From: Sphingobacteriales bacterium 16-39-50
Lineage (GTDB): Bacteria > Bacteroidota > Bacteroidia > Sphingobacteriales > Sphingobacteriaceae
Direction of reading: 5' to 3'
Assembly: GCA_002257025.1 (NCBI GenBank)
Contig: NCHA01000003.1
Span: 1-64,000 of the forward strand
Length of the DNA: 64,000 nt
This document shows positions 25,321 through 34,902 of the stretch, piece after piece. The translations under genes and the position numbers were made by a program. Positions within the stretch are counted from its first letter, which is position 1. Each line of letters opens with the position of its first letter. The notes under the pieces were generated by a model that ran no database searches, had not been told where the DNA came from, and saw nothing but the letters and a program-made list of their open reading frames with translations.

Positions 25321-25332
25321 TTCCCGACCAGA

Positions 25333-26640
25333 TTAAGGCCTTCCGCTTAATTTTGGGATTCTTTTCGGTGTATCTGTTCCGGCCACAATGCTTCTTGCAC
25401 TCAATGCAATCGCTTTAATTGTTGCGTGAATATTTGCCACCTCCAGCGTTTCAAATTCATCATTCACAGTATGATAGAACTTATCTGTATCAATCTGGTC
25501 AGTTGATATGGTATGCGCCGGAACTCCCAGAGCTGCCAGTGTAGCATTATCACTGCGGTAAAATAGATTCTGTGTTGGATATGGATCAGGATGAAACTTA
25601 AAATCGGTTCCGGCGAGATTTTTCTGAAGAATCTCTCCAAAATCAGACCGTTCATAGCCTGTAATAAAGGCCGCATTTTTTCCGAATTTGGACTCCTTAC
25701 CAATCATTTCGATGTTGAACATCGCAACAACATCATCTGGATTTAAGAGTGAAGAGAAATGACGGGCACCGAATCCTCCAACCTCTTCTGCCGTGAAAGC
25801 AACGAATATTAAAGTCCGTTCATTGTTGTTCAGCTTCTTGTAGTATTTGGCGAGTGAAATTACAGCAGTAGTTCCGGATGCATCATCATCCGCACCGTTT
25901 GCGATAGCATCACCATCAACTTCCTTAACTATACCCAAATGATCATAATGGGCTGAAATTAAAACCAGTTCTTTTGCTTTAGATCTTCCCGGCAGCATTC
26001 CAGCTACGTTAAACAGGGGAAGTTCTTCAATCTTATTGCTAAAACTAACCTTATAGGCAGCTGCATCCGATTCACCAAGGATGAATACTGCAGCTGCCGT
26101 TTGATTTTGCTTTTCAACTATACGCCCGCGACTACTATTATCTTTGAGGCGTTTAAACATCTGAGCATGCTGATTATCAACCAGTACCAGAACCGGTGAT
26201 TTCATCGCTGTTACTTCCCTGTATTTCTGAATGAACTGATCTCCGGAGGCAATAAGTATTACCTTGTTCCCTGAGCTTTGATCAAAACCTGAAGAAGGCA
26301 GATCTGAAATTAGCAATACATTTTGCTGGTCAATCGTTTTTCCGTTTACCGTTGCCAGAATTGTTTCAGGCTTAATCCTCACGACCATAAAATCCTGCCT
26401 GAAATCATTATCTCCATTAAGGGGTTTAAGACCAATCTGCTTAAATTCATTTTCTATAAACTTTGCAGCCTTGTCAATGCCAGGAGTAAAAGTACCCCTG
26501 CCTTCCATTTCATCAGAAGAAAGGGTTTTTATCAATCTGGCTACATCCGCCTCTTTAATGATCTGCTCAGGTTTCTGAACTGCACATGCCGTCAGAAATA
26601 AAATGGCAATAAAGCCTGATAGTTGTTTTTTCATATTCAT
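25333..26640 (-). CDS. M28 family zinc peptidase, lipoprotein
   Basis: This 435-residue peptidase has a lipoprotein signal (FLTAC, Cys about 19). The co-catalytic zinc ligands are visible: SAHYDHLG near residue 235, GADDDASGT near 252, AFTAEEVGGFGARH near 285, and FYHTVNDEFETLE near 400. A protease-associated-like region lies before the catalytic domain. It probably trims peptides in the periplasm or at the cell surface. An alternative start is two codons later. Confidence 0.9.
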   Translation of the reverse strand: MNMKKQLSGFIAILFLTACAVQKPEQIIKEADVARLIKTLSSDEMEGRGTFTPGIDKAAKFIENEFKQIGLKPLNGDNDFRQDFMVVRIKPETILATVNGKTIDQQNVLLISDLPSSGFDQSSGNKVILIASGDQFIQKYREVTAMKSPVLVLVDNQHAQMFKRLKDNSSRGRIVEKQNQTAAAVFILGESDAAAYKVSFSNKIEELPLFNVAGMLPGRSKAKELVLISAHYDHLGIVKEVDGDAIANGADDDASGTTAVISLAKYYKKLNNNERTLIFVAFTAEEVGGFGARHFSSLLNPDDVVAMFNIEMIGKESKFGKNAAFITGYERSDFGEILQKNLAGTDFKFHPDPYPTQNLFYRSDNATLAALGVPAHTISTDQIDTDKFYHTVNDEFETLEVANIHATIKAIALSARSIVAGTDTPKRIPKLSGRP

Positions 26641-26687
26641 TTATTCAGCATTGGCAGAAAAGGTCCATGCTTGATTATTGTTGATTT

Positions 26688-28508
26688 CTATTTAATTTTT
26701 GATGATAGCCAGTTATTTCTAAACTCGATTTGCTTCCGGCTGTTGTTAGTCATTTCTACAAGCTCTAGGGTTTCACTTTCTTTAAGGTTTACTGTTGAAT
26801 TTTTCACCTGCCCTTTACTTTCAAATACAATTGGAATATTCTGTCCGGGCTTATATTTCTTTAGAATACTATTCAAATTAACTGAATCGGACAGTTTTTG
26901 GTCCCCAACTTTCAGAATATAATCTCCCTGCTCGATCCCAGCTTCGTAAGCTGCGGTTCCCTTCATGGTTGCGGAAGAAACCCGGTACTTGCCATCTGCA
27001 GGATTAACATTTATCATGAGGTTTCCGATACTTGCCATACCGGGATTAGCTTTTCGAAGTTCCAATCCGGCATTTGCCAAAAGCTTTACGTAATCATTCT
27101 TCTCTGTACCATGAATATAACTGCGGAAAAAATCTTCAGCAAAAGCCGCATTTGTCAAATTGGCGAGCACATTTTGCAGATCCGGGATAGTATAAGGAAT
27201 TTCAGGCTTACCATGTCTTTTCCAGAGTGCCTGCATATAATCATCAAGTGTTAAATTGAATTCTGAACGCAGGCGCAGATCAAGTCCCATGGCAATAAAT
27301 GCCCCGTAAGTATAATAAGAAGTGAAGGTATTTGCATAATTATTTCTGTCGACAGAAACACCGGCATCCACAAAAACCGCCCGGCGGCTCATTTGAGTTG
27401 CAGAGAAACTTGCGGCGCCTGGTGAATTGAGTACCCCATTCACAACACCTGACAATATGCTCTGATACTCTTTTTCAGTAAGAAAACCTGCCCTTTTTAA
27501 TATCAGATTCCCATAATATTGAGTAAAACCCTCAGCGAACCATAGCTCACTGCTCATATTGGCATGAGAAAAATTGAATGGTTCCAAGGTCTTCGGACGA
27601 ATCCTTTCAACATTCCATGCATGGAAGAACTCATGAGAAAATGTACCCAGTAGATCGACCTCATTCCCGGCGATTCCCACTTGTGTATCAGTGATAATGG
27701 TTGAATTTCTATGCTCCATTCCATCTCCTGCATTTCCGGTATTCACATCCTGTAAAAAAGTATAAACCCCATTGTCAAATTTTGGTAGTTCCCCAAAGAC
27801 AGCCTTAGCTTCTTTAACCATACGCTCAACCATTTTTGCATAAGCAGATACAACATCCTTATTATCAGAGGTATGTGAACTAAGTCGAATGATCTGTTCG
27901 GAATTGTCAGTATTTCGATCTTTCCAGCTTATTAAATGATGATTTGAAAGTTCCACCGGACTATCCATAAAATAGTTTAGATCTGGTGCTGTAAAAGAAT
28001 CCGTATTTTCTGTGGATTTTAACTGTGTTGCTACTTTCCAGTTATATCTGTTCAAATCATAGAACCTGATTTGGATAGGCCTGTCTTTCAATGCTGGAAT
28101 CCACATGAAGGTTGCCGGCATATTCAGGTGGGCATGTGTTTCATCAATTGCCATGTATGTACCATCAACCCAATTTCCGAAAATTGTGTATGTTATTTTA
28201 ACAGTTCCATCATGCTTTTCCACCTGATAAACATCTCCTTCAATCTGCCGTATTTCCAGAACACTTCCACTTCCATTGAATGCCTTAACGTCATAAACAT
28301 TTTTACCGAATTCATGAGTTGCATATCTTCCGGGTGATGAGCGACTCATACGAAAGGTCAAAGCACCTGCCGGAACATCCGGAATCAGTAGTTCTACATC
28401 AGCTTCATGATGAACAGCATTTGGAAATGAAATTTTATATTGAACTGGTTTTTGGGCTGATAAAGTCAGTGTATGCAAAAATAACAGGAACAGAAGTATT
28501 GTCCGCAT
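26688..28508 (-). CDS. M61 family metallopeptidase with PDZ domain
   Basis: This 606-residue glycyl aminopeptidase-like enzyme has a signal peptide (ILLFLLFLHTLTLSAQ), an N-terminal beta domain, the zinc motif SHEFFHAWNVERIRP (HExxH) near residue 288, and the third ligand in ELWFAEGFTQYYG near 323. A PDZ domain near 510-575 (GIEQGDYILKVGDQKL) presumably helps bind substrate. It acts in the periplasm or on the surface. It lies upstream of, and in the same direction as, the M28 gene with a 47-base gap. Confidence 0.92.
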   Translation of the reverse strand: MRTILLFLLFLHTLTLSAQKPVQYKISFPNAVHHEADVELLIPDVPAGALTFRMSRSSPGRYATHEFGKNVYDVKAFNGSGSVLEIRQIEGDVYQVEKHDGTVKITYTIFGNWVDGTYMAIDETHAHLNMPATFMWIPALKDRPIQIRFYDLNRYNWKVATQLKSTENTDSFTAPDLNYFMDSPVELSNHHLISWKDRNTDNSEQIIRLSSHTSDNKDVVSAYAKMVERMVKEAKAVFGELPKFDNGVYTFLQDVNTGNAGDGMEHRNSTIITDTQVGIAGNEVDLLGTFSHEFFHAWNVERIRPKTLEPFNFSHANMSSELWFAEGFTQYYGNLILKRAGFLTEKEYQSILSGVVNGVLNSPGAASFSATQMSRRAVFVDAGVSVDRNNYANTFTSYYTYGAFIAMGLDLRLRSEFNLTLDDYMQALWKRHGKPEIPYTIPDLQNVLANLTNAAFAEDFFRSYIHGTEKNDYVKLLANAGLELRKANPGMASIGNLMINVNPADGKYRVSSATMKGTAAYEAGIEQGDYILKVGDQKLSDSVNLNSILKKYKPGQNIPIVFESKGQVKNSTVNLKESETLELVEMTNNSRKQIEFRNNWLSSKIK

Positions 28509-28582
28509 TGTATAATAATTGGTTGCTGTGAAGTTATAAAAAATACTATTGCAATAACAAGTCCTGAATATTATGTGAAGGA

Positions 28583-29689
28583 CTATACTCCTGAATCAGT
28601 TTCAAAACCACTTTCTATTGCTTTCTTCTCCCGGCTTATCCCGGTGCTGACTCTGGTATCGTGAACACCATCGATAAGGGATATATCCAGATCTTTGGTT
28701 TTATCTGAATGATGGATGGCCGTATCATCAATATTTTGTAAAGCCACATCATAAGGGCCTTTATTGCTCATCAGTTTCACGAAGACCGGCAAACATTCAA
28801 AAAGGATAAACAGAAATGCAATAAATGAAATAGCAAGGTAATTATCCATATCGCGGCTACCGTCTTCTTTATAACTAAGCTGTCCCAAAGCCCTGTTCCT
28901 ATCAGCAAAACCGGCAACATTAGCCAGACTATCGAGCTGTTTGCTGCTAAACATTCTTTGTTGTGTAAGCCCTTCAAGCTCTTTCCGCTTGGTAAAGAAG
29001 GTATCCATCGATGCAAGTTCTCTACGAAGAAGCTCTAGTCTTAATTCTTTTTGTACTACAATCGATTCCTTTTGTTTGGCATAGGTACCATAGCCGGTAA
29101 TTCCGGATGTCTGATTCGTTTTATCCCCAAAAACTTCCTGGTTCAGAATGTATCTGGAACGGTTAATATCCTTTTCCAAAGAATCCTTCTCGGTTTTAAA
29201 ATTCGATGTTTTCTGCAGTTCTTGTGCATATTTTAGGTCGAAAGTACGATTGAGAGTATCTATTCTGGCACGCTGCAGGTTCAGGTAACTTGTTTTTAAC
29301 TGCTGCCGGATCTCTTTATCAAAGATTTTGAGCTCCAGAGGCCTGGAGATCACGATTCCAATCATTATTGCCAGTAGTATTCTGGGAGTAGCCTGTAATA
29401 TCTGATGCCAGGTTGTCCCGCTTTTACTAATACTGGAAACTATATAGCGGTCCATATTGAAAATAGCAAGTCCCCAAATTATCCCGAAAAGGAAAGCAAA
29501 GGGCACTGCAGTTTCAGTTCCGGCAAAAACGAAGTACATGGCATATCCTCCGGAAAGCGAAGCGAACAGAGCCGTAAAAAATATAGTGGCGCCTATGCCA
29601 ACGTATTTATTATGCTCGGTAGGATACTTCAGAAGGGTGTCTCTATGTGCTCCGGAACAGAACCAAAAGAAATCAGTTAGCTTCTTCAT
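28583..29689 (-). CDS. DUF4407 membrane protein
   Basis: This 368-residue protein has the DUF4407 start (FFWFCSGAHRDTLLKYPTE), transmembrane segments near residues 30-90 and near 265-285, an LELKIFDKEI motif, and a long central coiled-coil region (about 120-250) in the periplasm or cytoplasm. Family function is unknown; it is widespread in Bacteroidota. The ATG at 29689 is used; one in-frame GTG lies just before it. It diverges from the rhodanese gene. Confidence 0.85.
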   Translation of the reverse strand: MKKLTDFFWFCSGAHRDTLLKYPTEHNKYVGIGATIFFTALFASLSGGYAMYFVFAGTETAVPFAFLFGIIWGLAIFNMDRYIVSSISKSGTTWHQILQATPRILLAIMIGIVISRPLELKIFDKEIRQQLKTSYLNLQRARIDTLNRTFDLKYAQELQKTSNFKTEKDSLEKDINRSRYILNQEVFGDKTNQTSGITGYGTYAKQKESIVVQKELRLELLRRELASMDTFFTKRKELEGLTQQRMFSSKQLDSLANVAGFADRNRALGQLSYKEDGSRDMDNYLAISFIAFLFILFECLPVFVKLMSNKGPYDVALQNIDDTAIHHSDKTKDLDISLIDGVHDTRVSTGISREKKAIESGFETDSGV

Positions 29690-29816
29690 CACGTAATAAG
29701 ACGTCCGGAAGATTAATTTGTTACAGAACTCCGGCTATTAAACAACCGATTAACCAAGATTGTATTATCATTAATATTTAAGAAAATCGTACCTTTACAG
29801 TATATATTAAAGCGAT

Positions 29817-30134
29817 ATGAAAGAAATCACAGTACAGGAGCTAAAGCAAAAAATCGACAATAATGAAGATTTTCAATTAATCGATGTTCGCGAGACTTTT
29901 GAATATGAGATGTCTAATCTGAATGGACTGAATATACCATTAGCGGGTGTTATTCTTGAGGCTTCAAAGATCAGTAAGGATAAACCTGTTATCATCCAAT
30001 GCCGCAGCGGTGCAAGAAGTGCTGCAGCTTTGAATCAGCTTGAACAGCAATTGGGATACACTAACCTTTATAACCTAAAAGGTGGTATTCTGGCCTGGAA
30101 AGCAGAGTACGAGCCAGACATGCAGGTATATTAA
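29817..30134 (+). CDS. Rhodanese-like sulfurtransferase
   Basis: This 105-residue single-domain rhodanese has the active-site loop IIQCRSGARS (Cys near 62) and the entry motif QLIDVRETFEYEMSNL. It carries persulfide sulfur on the Cys in the cytoplasm. A near-consensus -7 element TACCTTTA lies 20 bases upstream of the ATG. A 64-codon membrane-protein gene follows 6 bases later. Confidence 0.92.
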   Translation: MKEITVQELKQKIDNNEDFQLIDVRETFEYEMSNLNGLNIPLAGVILEASKISKDKPVIIQCRSGARSAAALNQLEQQLGYTNLYNLKGGILAWKAEYEPDMQVY

Positions 30135-30140
30135 TTCAAT

Positions 30141-30335
30141 ATGCTAAAAAAAGTCTTATTAAACATTTTTCTCAATGTGGCTATCATTGTTCTGGTGATG
30201 TGCATTGCCTGGGCTGTAAAAAACTCATTCTATCTTTATGTATTTGCCGGAATACCACCGCTTGCCATGCTGATTTATCTTAAATTCAGACTGGTTAAGA
30301 GTGTCAGGAATCTGACCAGGAAAAATCAGAAATAA
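30141..30335 (+). CDS. Small two-helix membrane protein
   Basis: This 64-residue protein has two membrane segments (IFLNVAIIVLVMCIAWAV and FYLYVFAGIPPLAMLIYL) and a basic C-terminal tail (KFRLVKSVRNLTRKNQK), which should lie in the cytoplasm. It is conserved in style with small Sphingobacteriaceae membrane proteins, but no function is known. It is co-transcribed with the rhodanese gene and may anchor a partner. Confidence 0.7.
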   Translation: MLKKVLLNIFLNVAIIVLVMCIAWAVKNSFYLYVFAGIPPLAMLIYLKFRLVKSVRNLTRKNQK

Positions 30336-30347
30336 ACCTGGAACAAC

Positions 30348-31361
30348 TCAAGACTTGATCAGTCCCAATCCCGGGGCATCTGATAAAACCCATTTTCCAT
30401 CTTTAAATTCAGGGTCCTTATAGGGATTATTGCTGGTTAAGAATGGTCCGTCGAGATCCGCCCAGTCGCATAAAGGGGCCAGGGCAGCAGCAGCAAGTGT
30501 ACCACAGCTTGTCTCACTCATACAACCTATCATGGTTTTTAATCCCAGTTCTTTTGCTTTCATGATTATGCGATAACCTTCGTGCATACCCGCGCTTTTC
30601 ATCAGCTTCATATTGATTCCATGGTAAACCCCTTTAGCTTTTTCGACATCCGCAAAACGTTGAACGGATTCATCGCCTACAATTGCCACCGGACTCCTTT
30701 CAGTGATCCAGGCATTTGAATCCGGGTCATCCTTGGCCATTGGCTGTTCAATCAATACCACACCCTGTTCATGCAGCCAAAAGACCATATCCAGCCCCTG
30801 CTGTCTGTCTGTCCAACCCTGATTGGCATCAACATATAATGGTTTATCAGTTGCAGAACGTATTGTATTGATCAGTTCCTTATCATTATCTCTTCCAAGT
30901 TTCACTTTAATGATATGGCAGTTTTCACCTTCCTTAATCTTTTGAAGCAAAACTTCAGGAGTATCAATTCCAAGAGTATATGAGGTTGGAGGCATTTTAG
31001 CCGGGTCAGTATTAAAATATTTATAACAGGCCTTTTGTTCAATCTTACCCCGCAGATCCTGCAAAGCAATATCAATTGCTGCTTTAATATTAGGATTTCC
31101 GGGAGCAATACCATCCAGGTAAGCAATCAGTTCATCAAAATTGAACGGGGCCTTAAGCCAGGAAAGATCAACTTTTGACATGAAAGCATTTGCAGTTTCA
31201 ATACTCTCACCCATATAAGGCACCATTGATGCTTCTCCATAACCAGTATGGCCTTCATGACTTATCTCCATCAGCATGATTGGAGTAGAGGTACGTGAAA
31301 ATTTTGCGATTGTGAAAGGATGCCTCAAATTGAGCTCAAAGGGGGTATAACTGATCTTCAT
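30348..31361 (-). CDS. Dipeptide epimerase (enolase superfamily)
   Basis: This 337-residue enzyme belongs to the muconate-lactonising subgroup of the enolase superfamily. The K-x-K pair (HIIKVKLGRDND near residue 155), metal ligands (YVDANQGWT, EQPMAKDD, GDESVQ) and the second Lys (GINMKLMKSAG) are present. This pattern fits L-Ala-D/L-Glu epimerases, which act on peptidoglycan-derived dipeptides, although substrates vary in the family. It is cytoplasmic. It converges with the rhodanese pair. Confidence 0.88.
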   Translation of the reverse strand: MKISYTPFELNLRHPFTIAKFSRTSTPIMLMEISHEGHTGYGEASMVPYMGESIETANAFMSKVDLSWLKAPFNFDELIAYLDGIAPGNPNIKAAIDIALQDLRGKIEQKACYKYFNTDPAKMPPTSYTLGIDTPEVLLQKIKEGENCHIIKVKLGRDNDKELINTIRSATDKPLYVDANQGWTDRQQGLDMVFWLHEQGVVLIEQPMAKDDPDSNAWITERSPVAIVGDESVQRFADVEKAKGVYHGINMKLMKSAGMHEGYRIIMKAKELGLKTMIGCMSETSCGTLAAAALAPLCDWADLDGPFLTSNNPYKDPEFKDGKWVLSDAPGLGLIKS

Positions 31362-31515
31362 GTTAATAAATTAAGAAAACGAAATAACAAAAATTTAAAG
31401 CATAAAGAGCTATTTCAGGGATAAAGATTTTTATAATTAAACCTGAAGAAAAGGATTAGTTAAATTATAGAATTGTAAATTTAAAAGGCCAACTAAACAA
31501 ATATACACCGCGTAC

Positions 31516-32475
31516 ATGGAAAAAATAAAAATATCAAGCGCACAGTTCGAGAATAAAAGCGGCGAGAAAGCCTACAATTTATCAGTGATTGAAAAGCTGG
31601 CCAAAGAGGCTGCCCAATCGGGCTCAAAAGTAATTGCCTTTCACGAATGCTCAATTACCGGCTATACTTTTGCCAGGAACCTTTCAAAAGAACAAATGCT
31701 TGATCTTGCTGAACTCATTCCCAATGGGCCGAGCATAATTCGATTGACAGAAATTGCAGAAAAATATGATATTACAATTCTGGCCGGCCTTTTTGAGAAG
31801 GATAAAGAAGGTAACTTATTCAAAGCCTATGTATGTGTGGATAAAAGCGGGCTGGTGGCAAAACATAGAAAATTACATCCCTTTATCAATCCGCATTTAA
31901 GTCCCGGTAACAGCTATACCATATTTGACCTCCATGGATGGAAATGCGGTATTTTGATTTGTTATGATAATAATGTAATCGAAAATGTGAGGGCTACAGT
32001 ATTGCTGGGTGCCAATATCATCTTTATGCCTCATGTAACCATGTGCACTCCCTCTACCCGGCCAGGTGCGGGTTTTGTGGATCCTAAATTATGGTTCAAT
32101 CGCGAAAATGATCCAACCTCCCTTCGCCTTGAATTTGATGGCATGAAAGGCAGGGAATGGCTGATGAAATGGCTGCCTTCCAGAGCCTATGATAATGGAA
32201 TCTATGCTGTTTTTTCAAACCCTATTGGTATGGACGATGATCAGCTTAAAAACGGATGTTCAATGATTATCGACCCGTTTGGGGATATTGTGGCTGAATG
32301 CCGGAGCTTTGAAGACTCTCTGGTCAGCACAACACTTATACCCGAAAAGCTTAAAAAAGCCGGGGGCTACCGATATACCAAAGCCAGAAGACCCGAGTTA
32401 TACGGAAATATACTGGTACAGGAGCATCAAGCCGAACTAAATGTTGTCTGGCTTAATGCTGATAATGATAAATGA
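31516..32475 (+). CDS. Nitrilase superfamily carbon-nitrogen hydrolase
   Basis: This 319-residue cytoplasmic amidase-type protein has the full Glu-Lys-Cys triad: AFHECSITGY (Glu44), KHRKLHPFIN (Lys near 118) and GILICYDNN (Cys near 154). Substrates of nitrilase-superfamily enzymes cannot be read from these motifs; N-carbamoyl amides, omega-amides and nitriles are all possible. It has its own start region with about 150 bases of AT-rich upstream sequence, and converges with the TetR gene (15 bases between stops). Confidence 0.87.
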   Translation: MEKIKISSAQFENKSGEKAYNLSVIEKLAKEAAQSGSKVIAFHECSITGYTFARNLSKEQMLDLAELIPNGPSIIRLTEIAEKYDITILAGLFEKDKEGNLFKAYVCVDKSGLVAKHRKLHPFINPHLSPGNSYTIFDLHGWKCGILICYDNNVIENVRATVLLGANIIFMPHVTMCTPSTRPGAGFVDPKLWFNRENDPTSLRLEFDGMKGREWLMKWLPSRAYDNGIYAVFSNPIGMDDDQLKNGCSMIIDPFGDIVAECRSFEDSLVSTTLIPEKLKKAGGYRYTKARRPELYGNILVQEHQAELNVVWLNADNDK

Positions 32476-32490
32476 CCTGATTTTATTGAA

Positions 32491-33180
32491 TTAATCAGTT
32501 CTGAGGTGATGCCTGATGCTGCTGAAAACAAGATCCTCAATATATTCAACCACCAGTTGCTCGTTCTTACTCTCCCCAAAATCTGTCAGTGAGGGTAGGT
32601 TATGCATAAAAAATACCTGCAAATGTGCCATTTCAATAATTGTACTTGCAAGTGAACGGGGATGAGTGTAATCAGAATTATATTCCATTATAATTCCGGC
32701 AATTAAAGAGCAAAGATCTTTATATGGCTTGAATAACCTGTCTTTGTTATCCTCAGATACATGCTTTGTAAGGTATGCTTTTGAGCCTTCGGCAATGATT
32801 ATCTGATGCAAAAGGCTTTCATTAACATACATTGTGCTGTCATCGTCAACAACATTGGCTGCAAGAAGCTGGATCAGCTTCTTCAATTTAATGGTAGGAT
32901 CAGAAATATTATTAAGGTGAAAAGTAACCCTGAATTCCAGCCAGCTCCAGTACCATGCTGTCAGATAAATCAGTAAACGATGTTTATTTTCAAAATATCT
33001 GTAAATACCTGCTTCCGTAGAACCAATCTCTTCTGCAAGCTTCTTGAAAGTAAAGGATTCAAAACCATTTTCCTGTATCAGCTGAATACTGAACTGTATT
33101 ATCTTTTTTCCAAGTTCTGTTTGTTCGGGATTACGAACAAACAGTTTTTCATTCATCTTTATTTGAAGCTGTAATTCCAT
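32491..33180 (-). CDS. TetR/AcrR family regulator
   Basis: This regulator of about 229 residues has an N-terminal helix-turn-helix (FTFKKLAEEIGSTEAGIYRYF near residue 42) and an all-helical ligand domain. Its C-terminal half is clearly related to the partial TetR protein at the right window edge (shared YxNESLLxxIII, FLTK and SLAS-IxE patterns). It diverges from the SulP-carbonic anhydrase genes; a palindrome in the shared promoter region suggests it controls them and itself. The ATG at 33180 is used; a second ATG at 33156 is possible. Confidence 0.85.
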   Translation of the reverse strand: MELQLQIKMNEKLFVRNPEQTELGKKIIQFSIQLIQENGFESFTFKKLAEEIGSTEAGIYRYFENKHRLLIYLTAWYWSWLEFRVTFHLNNISDPTIKLKKLIQLLAANVVDDDSTMYVNESLLHQIIIAEGSKAYLTKHVSEDNKDRLFKPYKDLCSLIAGIIMEYNSDYTHPRSLASTIIEMAHLQVFFMHNLPSLTDFGESKNEQLVVEYIEDLVFSSIRHHLRTD

Positions 33181-33233
33181 CACTCTAATCTGTAAATCTT
33201 AAACACAAATTGCTCTCATTTATTTCTGCTTTG

Positions 33234-33305
33234 CAAAAATAGATAAAAGTTTTACAATTAAATGAAATAGTAATACTATCATTTAAAATATTGATGCTAT
33301 CTTCG
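33234..33305. promoter_or_regulatory. Divergent tetR/sulP promoters with candidate operator
   Basis: On the minus strand TATTTTTG (33241-33234) is a full -7 match for tetR. On the plus strand TATCTTCG (33298-33305) is a one-mismatch -7 element for sulP. Between them, at 33260-33284, AAATG-AA-ATAGTA-A-TACTAT-CATTT is a 25-bp near-perfect palindrome placed over both -33 regions. The size and site suit a TetR dimer; binding is inference. Confidence 0.5.
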
Positions 33306-33336
33306 TATCGTTAAACTAAACCAAAGATTTAAAAAA

Positions 33337-34896
33337 ATGGAATCAAGAAACATGTTTAAAGAAATAAAAAACGACCTGCCTGCCAGCATAGTCGTATTTT
33401 TTGTTGCAGTGCCTCTTTGTCTCGGAATCGCACTTGCATCAGGAGCGCCGCTCTTTTCTGGTATAATTGCAGGAATTGTAGGTGGAATAATTGTTGGAAT
33501 TGTAAGCGGATCGCCTCTGGGGGTTAGCGGACCGGCCGCCGGACTGGCTGTAATTGTACTTACCTCGATAGCAGCACTGGGATCATGGCCTGCCTTTCTA
33601 CTATCGGTGGTGATTGCAGGGGTAATTCAATTAGCCATGGGATTTGCAAAAGCAGGTTTCATTGCTTATTTCTTTCCGACTTCTGTTATCAAGGGAATGC
33701 TTACCGGTATTGGTTTACTAATCATTCTTAAACAAATCCCGCATGCTTTGGGATACGACAAAGATGCAGAAGGAGATGACGCATTTTTACAGGCAGATGG
33801 AGAGAATACTTTCTCTGCTATCAGCAAAGCTTTTGAACTGGTAACACCGGGAGCAGTGTTAATAGCTGTCATTTCTATTGCGATCCTGATTTTATGGGAT
33901 ACAGTGTTAACGAAAAAGCATAAGATCTTTCAATTGATACAGGGTCCAATTGTAGTAGTATTTCTTGGTATTGTGATGAACTACATGTTCCAAAATGGAA
34001 TGCTGAACTTTACACTTGCTAGCGATCAGGTGGTACAACTTCCTGTAGCACAAAATCTTGCAGATTTCTTCACCCAATTTACAATGCCCGATTTCACACA
34101 ACTCAGCAATCCGGAGGTTTACAAAATCGCCGTTGTATTAGCAATAGTAGCGAGCCTTGAAACTCTGCTTTGTGTTGAGGCTACCGATAAACTGGATCCT
34201 GATAAAAGGGTAACACCTACAAACAGGGAGCTAAAAGCTCAGGGAATAGGGAACATCGTGTCAGGATTAATTGGGGGATTACCTATTACACAAGTAATCG
34301 TACGCAGTTCTGCAAACATCTCTTTTGGAGGAAAGACAAAAATGTCGGCAATTCTTCATGGCGTTTTTCTCCTGATAAGTGCATTGACCATTGCGGGTTT
34401 ATTAAATATGATTCCATTGGCAAGTCTCGCCGCTATATTAATCATGGTAGGATATAAGCTCGCTAAACCAGAACTATTCAAACAGATGTACCGCTTGGGC
34501 TGGGAACAATTCATACCATTCATGGCAACGATAATTGCAATTCTCTTAACCGATCTACTGATGGGAATTACAATAGGAATGCTATTTGGTATATTCTACA
34601 CCTTAAAACACAGTTACCGGAATTCACATCATTTAAAAACAAGCTTGAATAAAGCGGATGGAATTCAGGTATATCATATGGAACTGGCAGAAGAGGTTTC
34701 CTTCTTTAATAAAGCAAGTGTTCTGAAAGCCCTGGATGAAATTCCTGAAAACTCAAAGGTGATTATTGATTGCACACGATCCAAATCAATAGCACACGAT
34801 GTTATTGAGCTGATCATTAACTTTCGGACAAACGCAAAAACCAAAAATATACAAGTCGAAACAGTCAATTTTATAGAACCACAACTTACAAGCTAA
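33337..34896 (+). CDS. SulP family anion (probably bicarbonate) transporter
   Basis: This 519-residue inner-membrane protein has the SulP/SLC26 fold: about 12-14 membrane segments starting with DLPASIVVFFVAVPLCLGIALASGAPLFSGI, the GVSGPAAGLAVIV motif, and a C-terminal STAS domain (about 440-515, VIIDCTRSKSIAHDVIELI). Members carry sulfate, bicarbonate or dicarboxylates. The directly following carbonic anhydrase gene (6-base gap) points to bicarbonate, as in BicA-like systems. The divergent TetR gene is the likely regulator. Confidence 0.9.
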   Translation: MESRNMFKEIKNDLPASIVVFFVAVPLCLGIALASGAPLFSGIIAGIVGGIIVGIVSGSPLGVSGPAAGLAVIVLTSIAALGSWPAFLLSVVIAGVIQLAMGFAKAGFIAYFFPTSVIKGMLTGIGLLIILKQIPHALGYDKDAEGDDAFLQADGENTFSAISKAFELVTPGAVLIAVISIAILILWDTVLTKKHKIFQLIQGPIVVVFLGIVMNYMFQNGMLNFTLASDQVVQLPVAQNLADFFTQFTMPDFTQLSNPEVYKIAVVLAIVASLETLLCVEATDKLDPDKRVTPTNRELKAQGIGNIVSGLIGGLPITQVIVRSSANISFGGKTKMSAILHGVFLLISALTIAGLLNMIPLASLAAILIMVGYKLAKPELFKQMYRLGWEQFIPFMATIIAILLTDLLMGITIGMLFGIFYTLKHSYRNSHHLKTSLNKADGIQVYHMELAEEVSFFNKASVLKALDEIPENSKVIIDCTRSKSIAHDVIELIINFRTNAKTKNIQVETVNFIEPQLTS

Positions 34897-34902
34897 AAAA
34901 AT

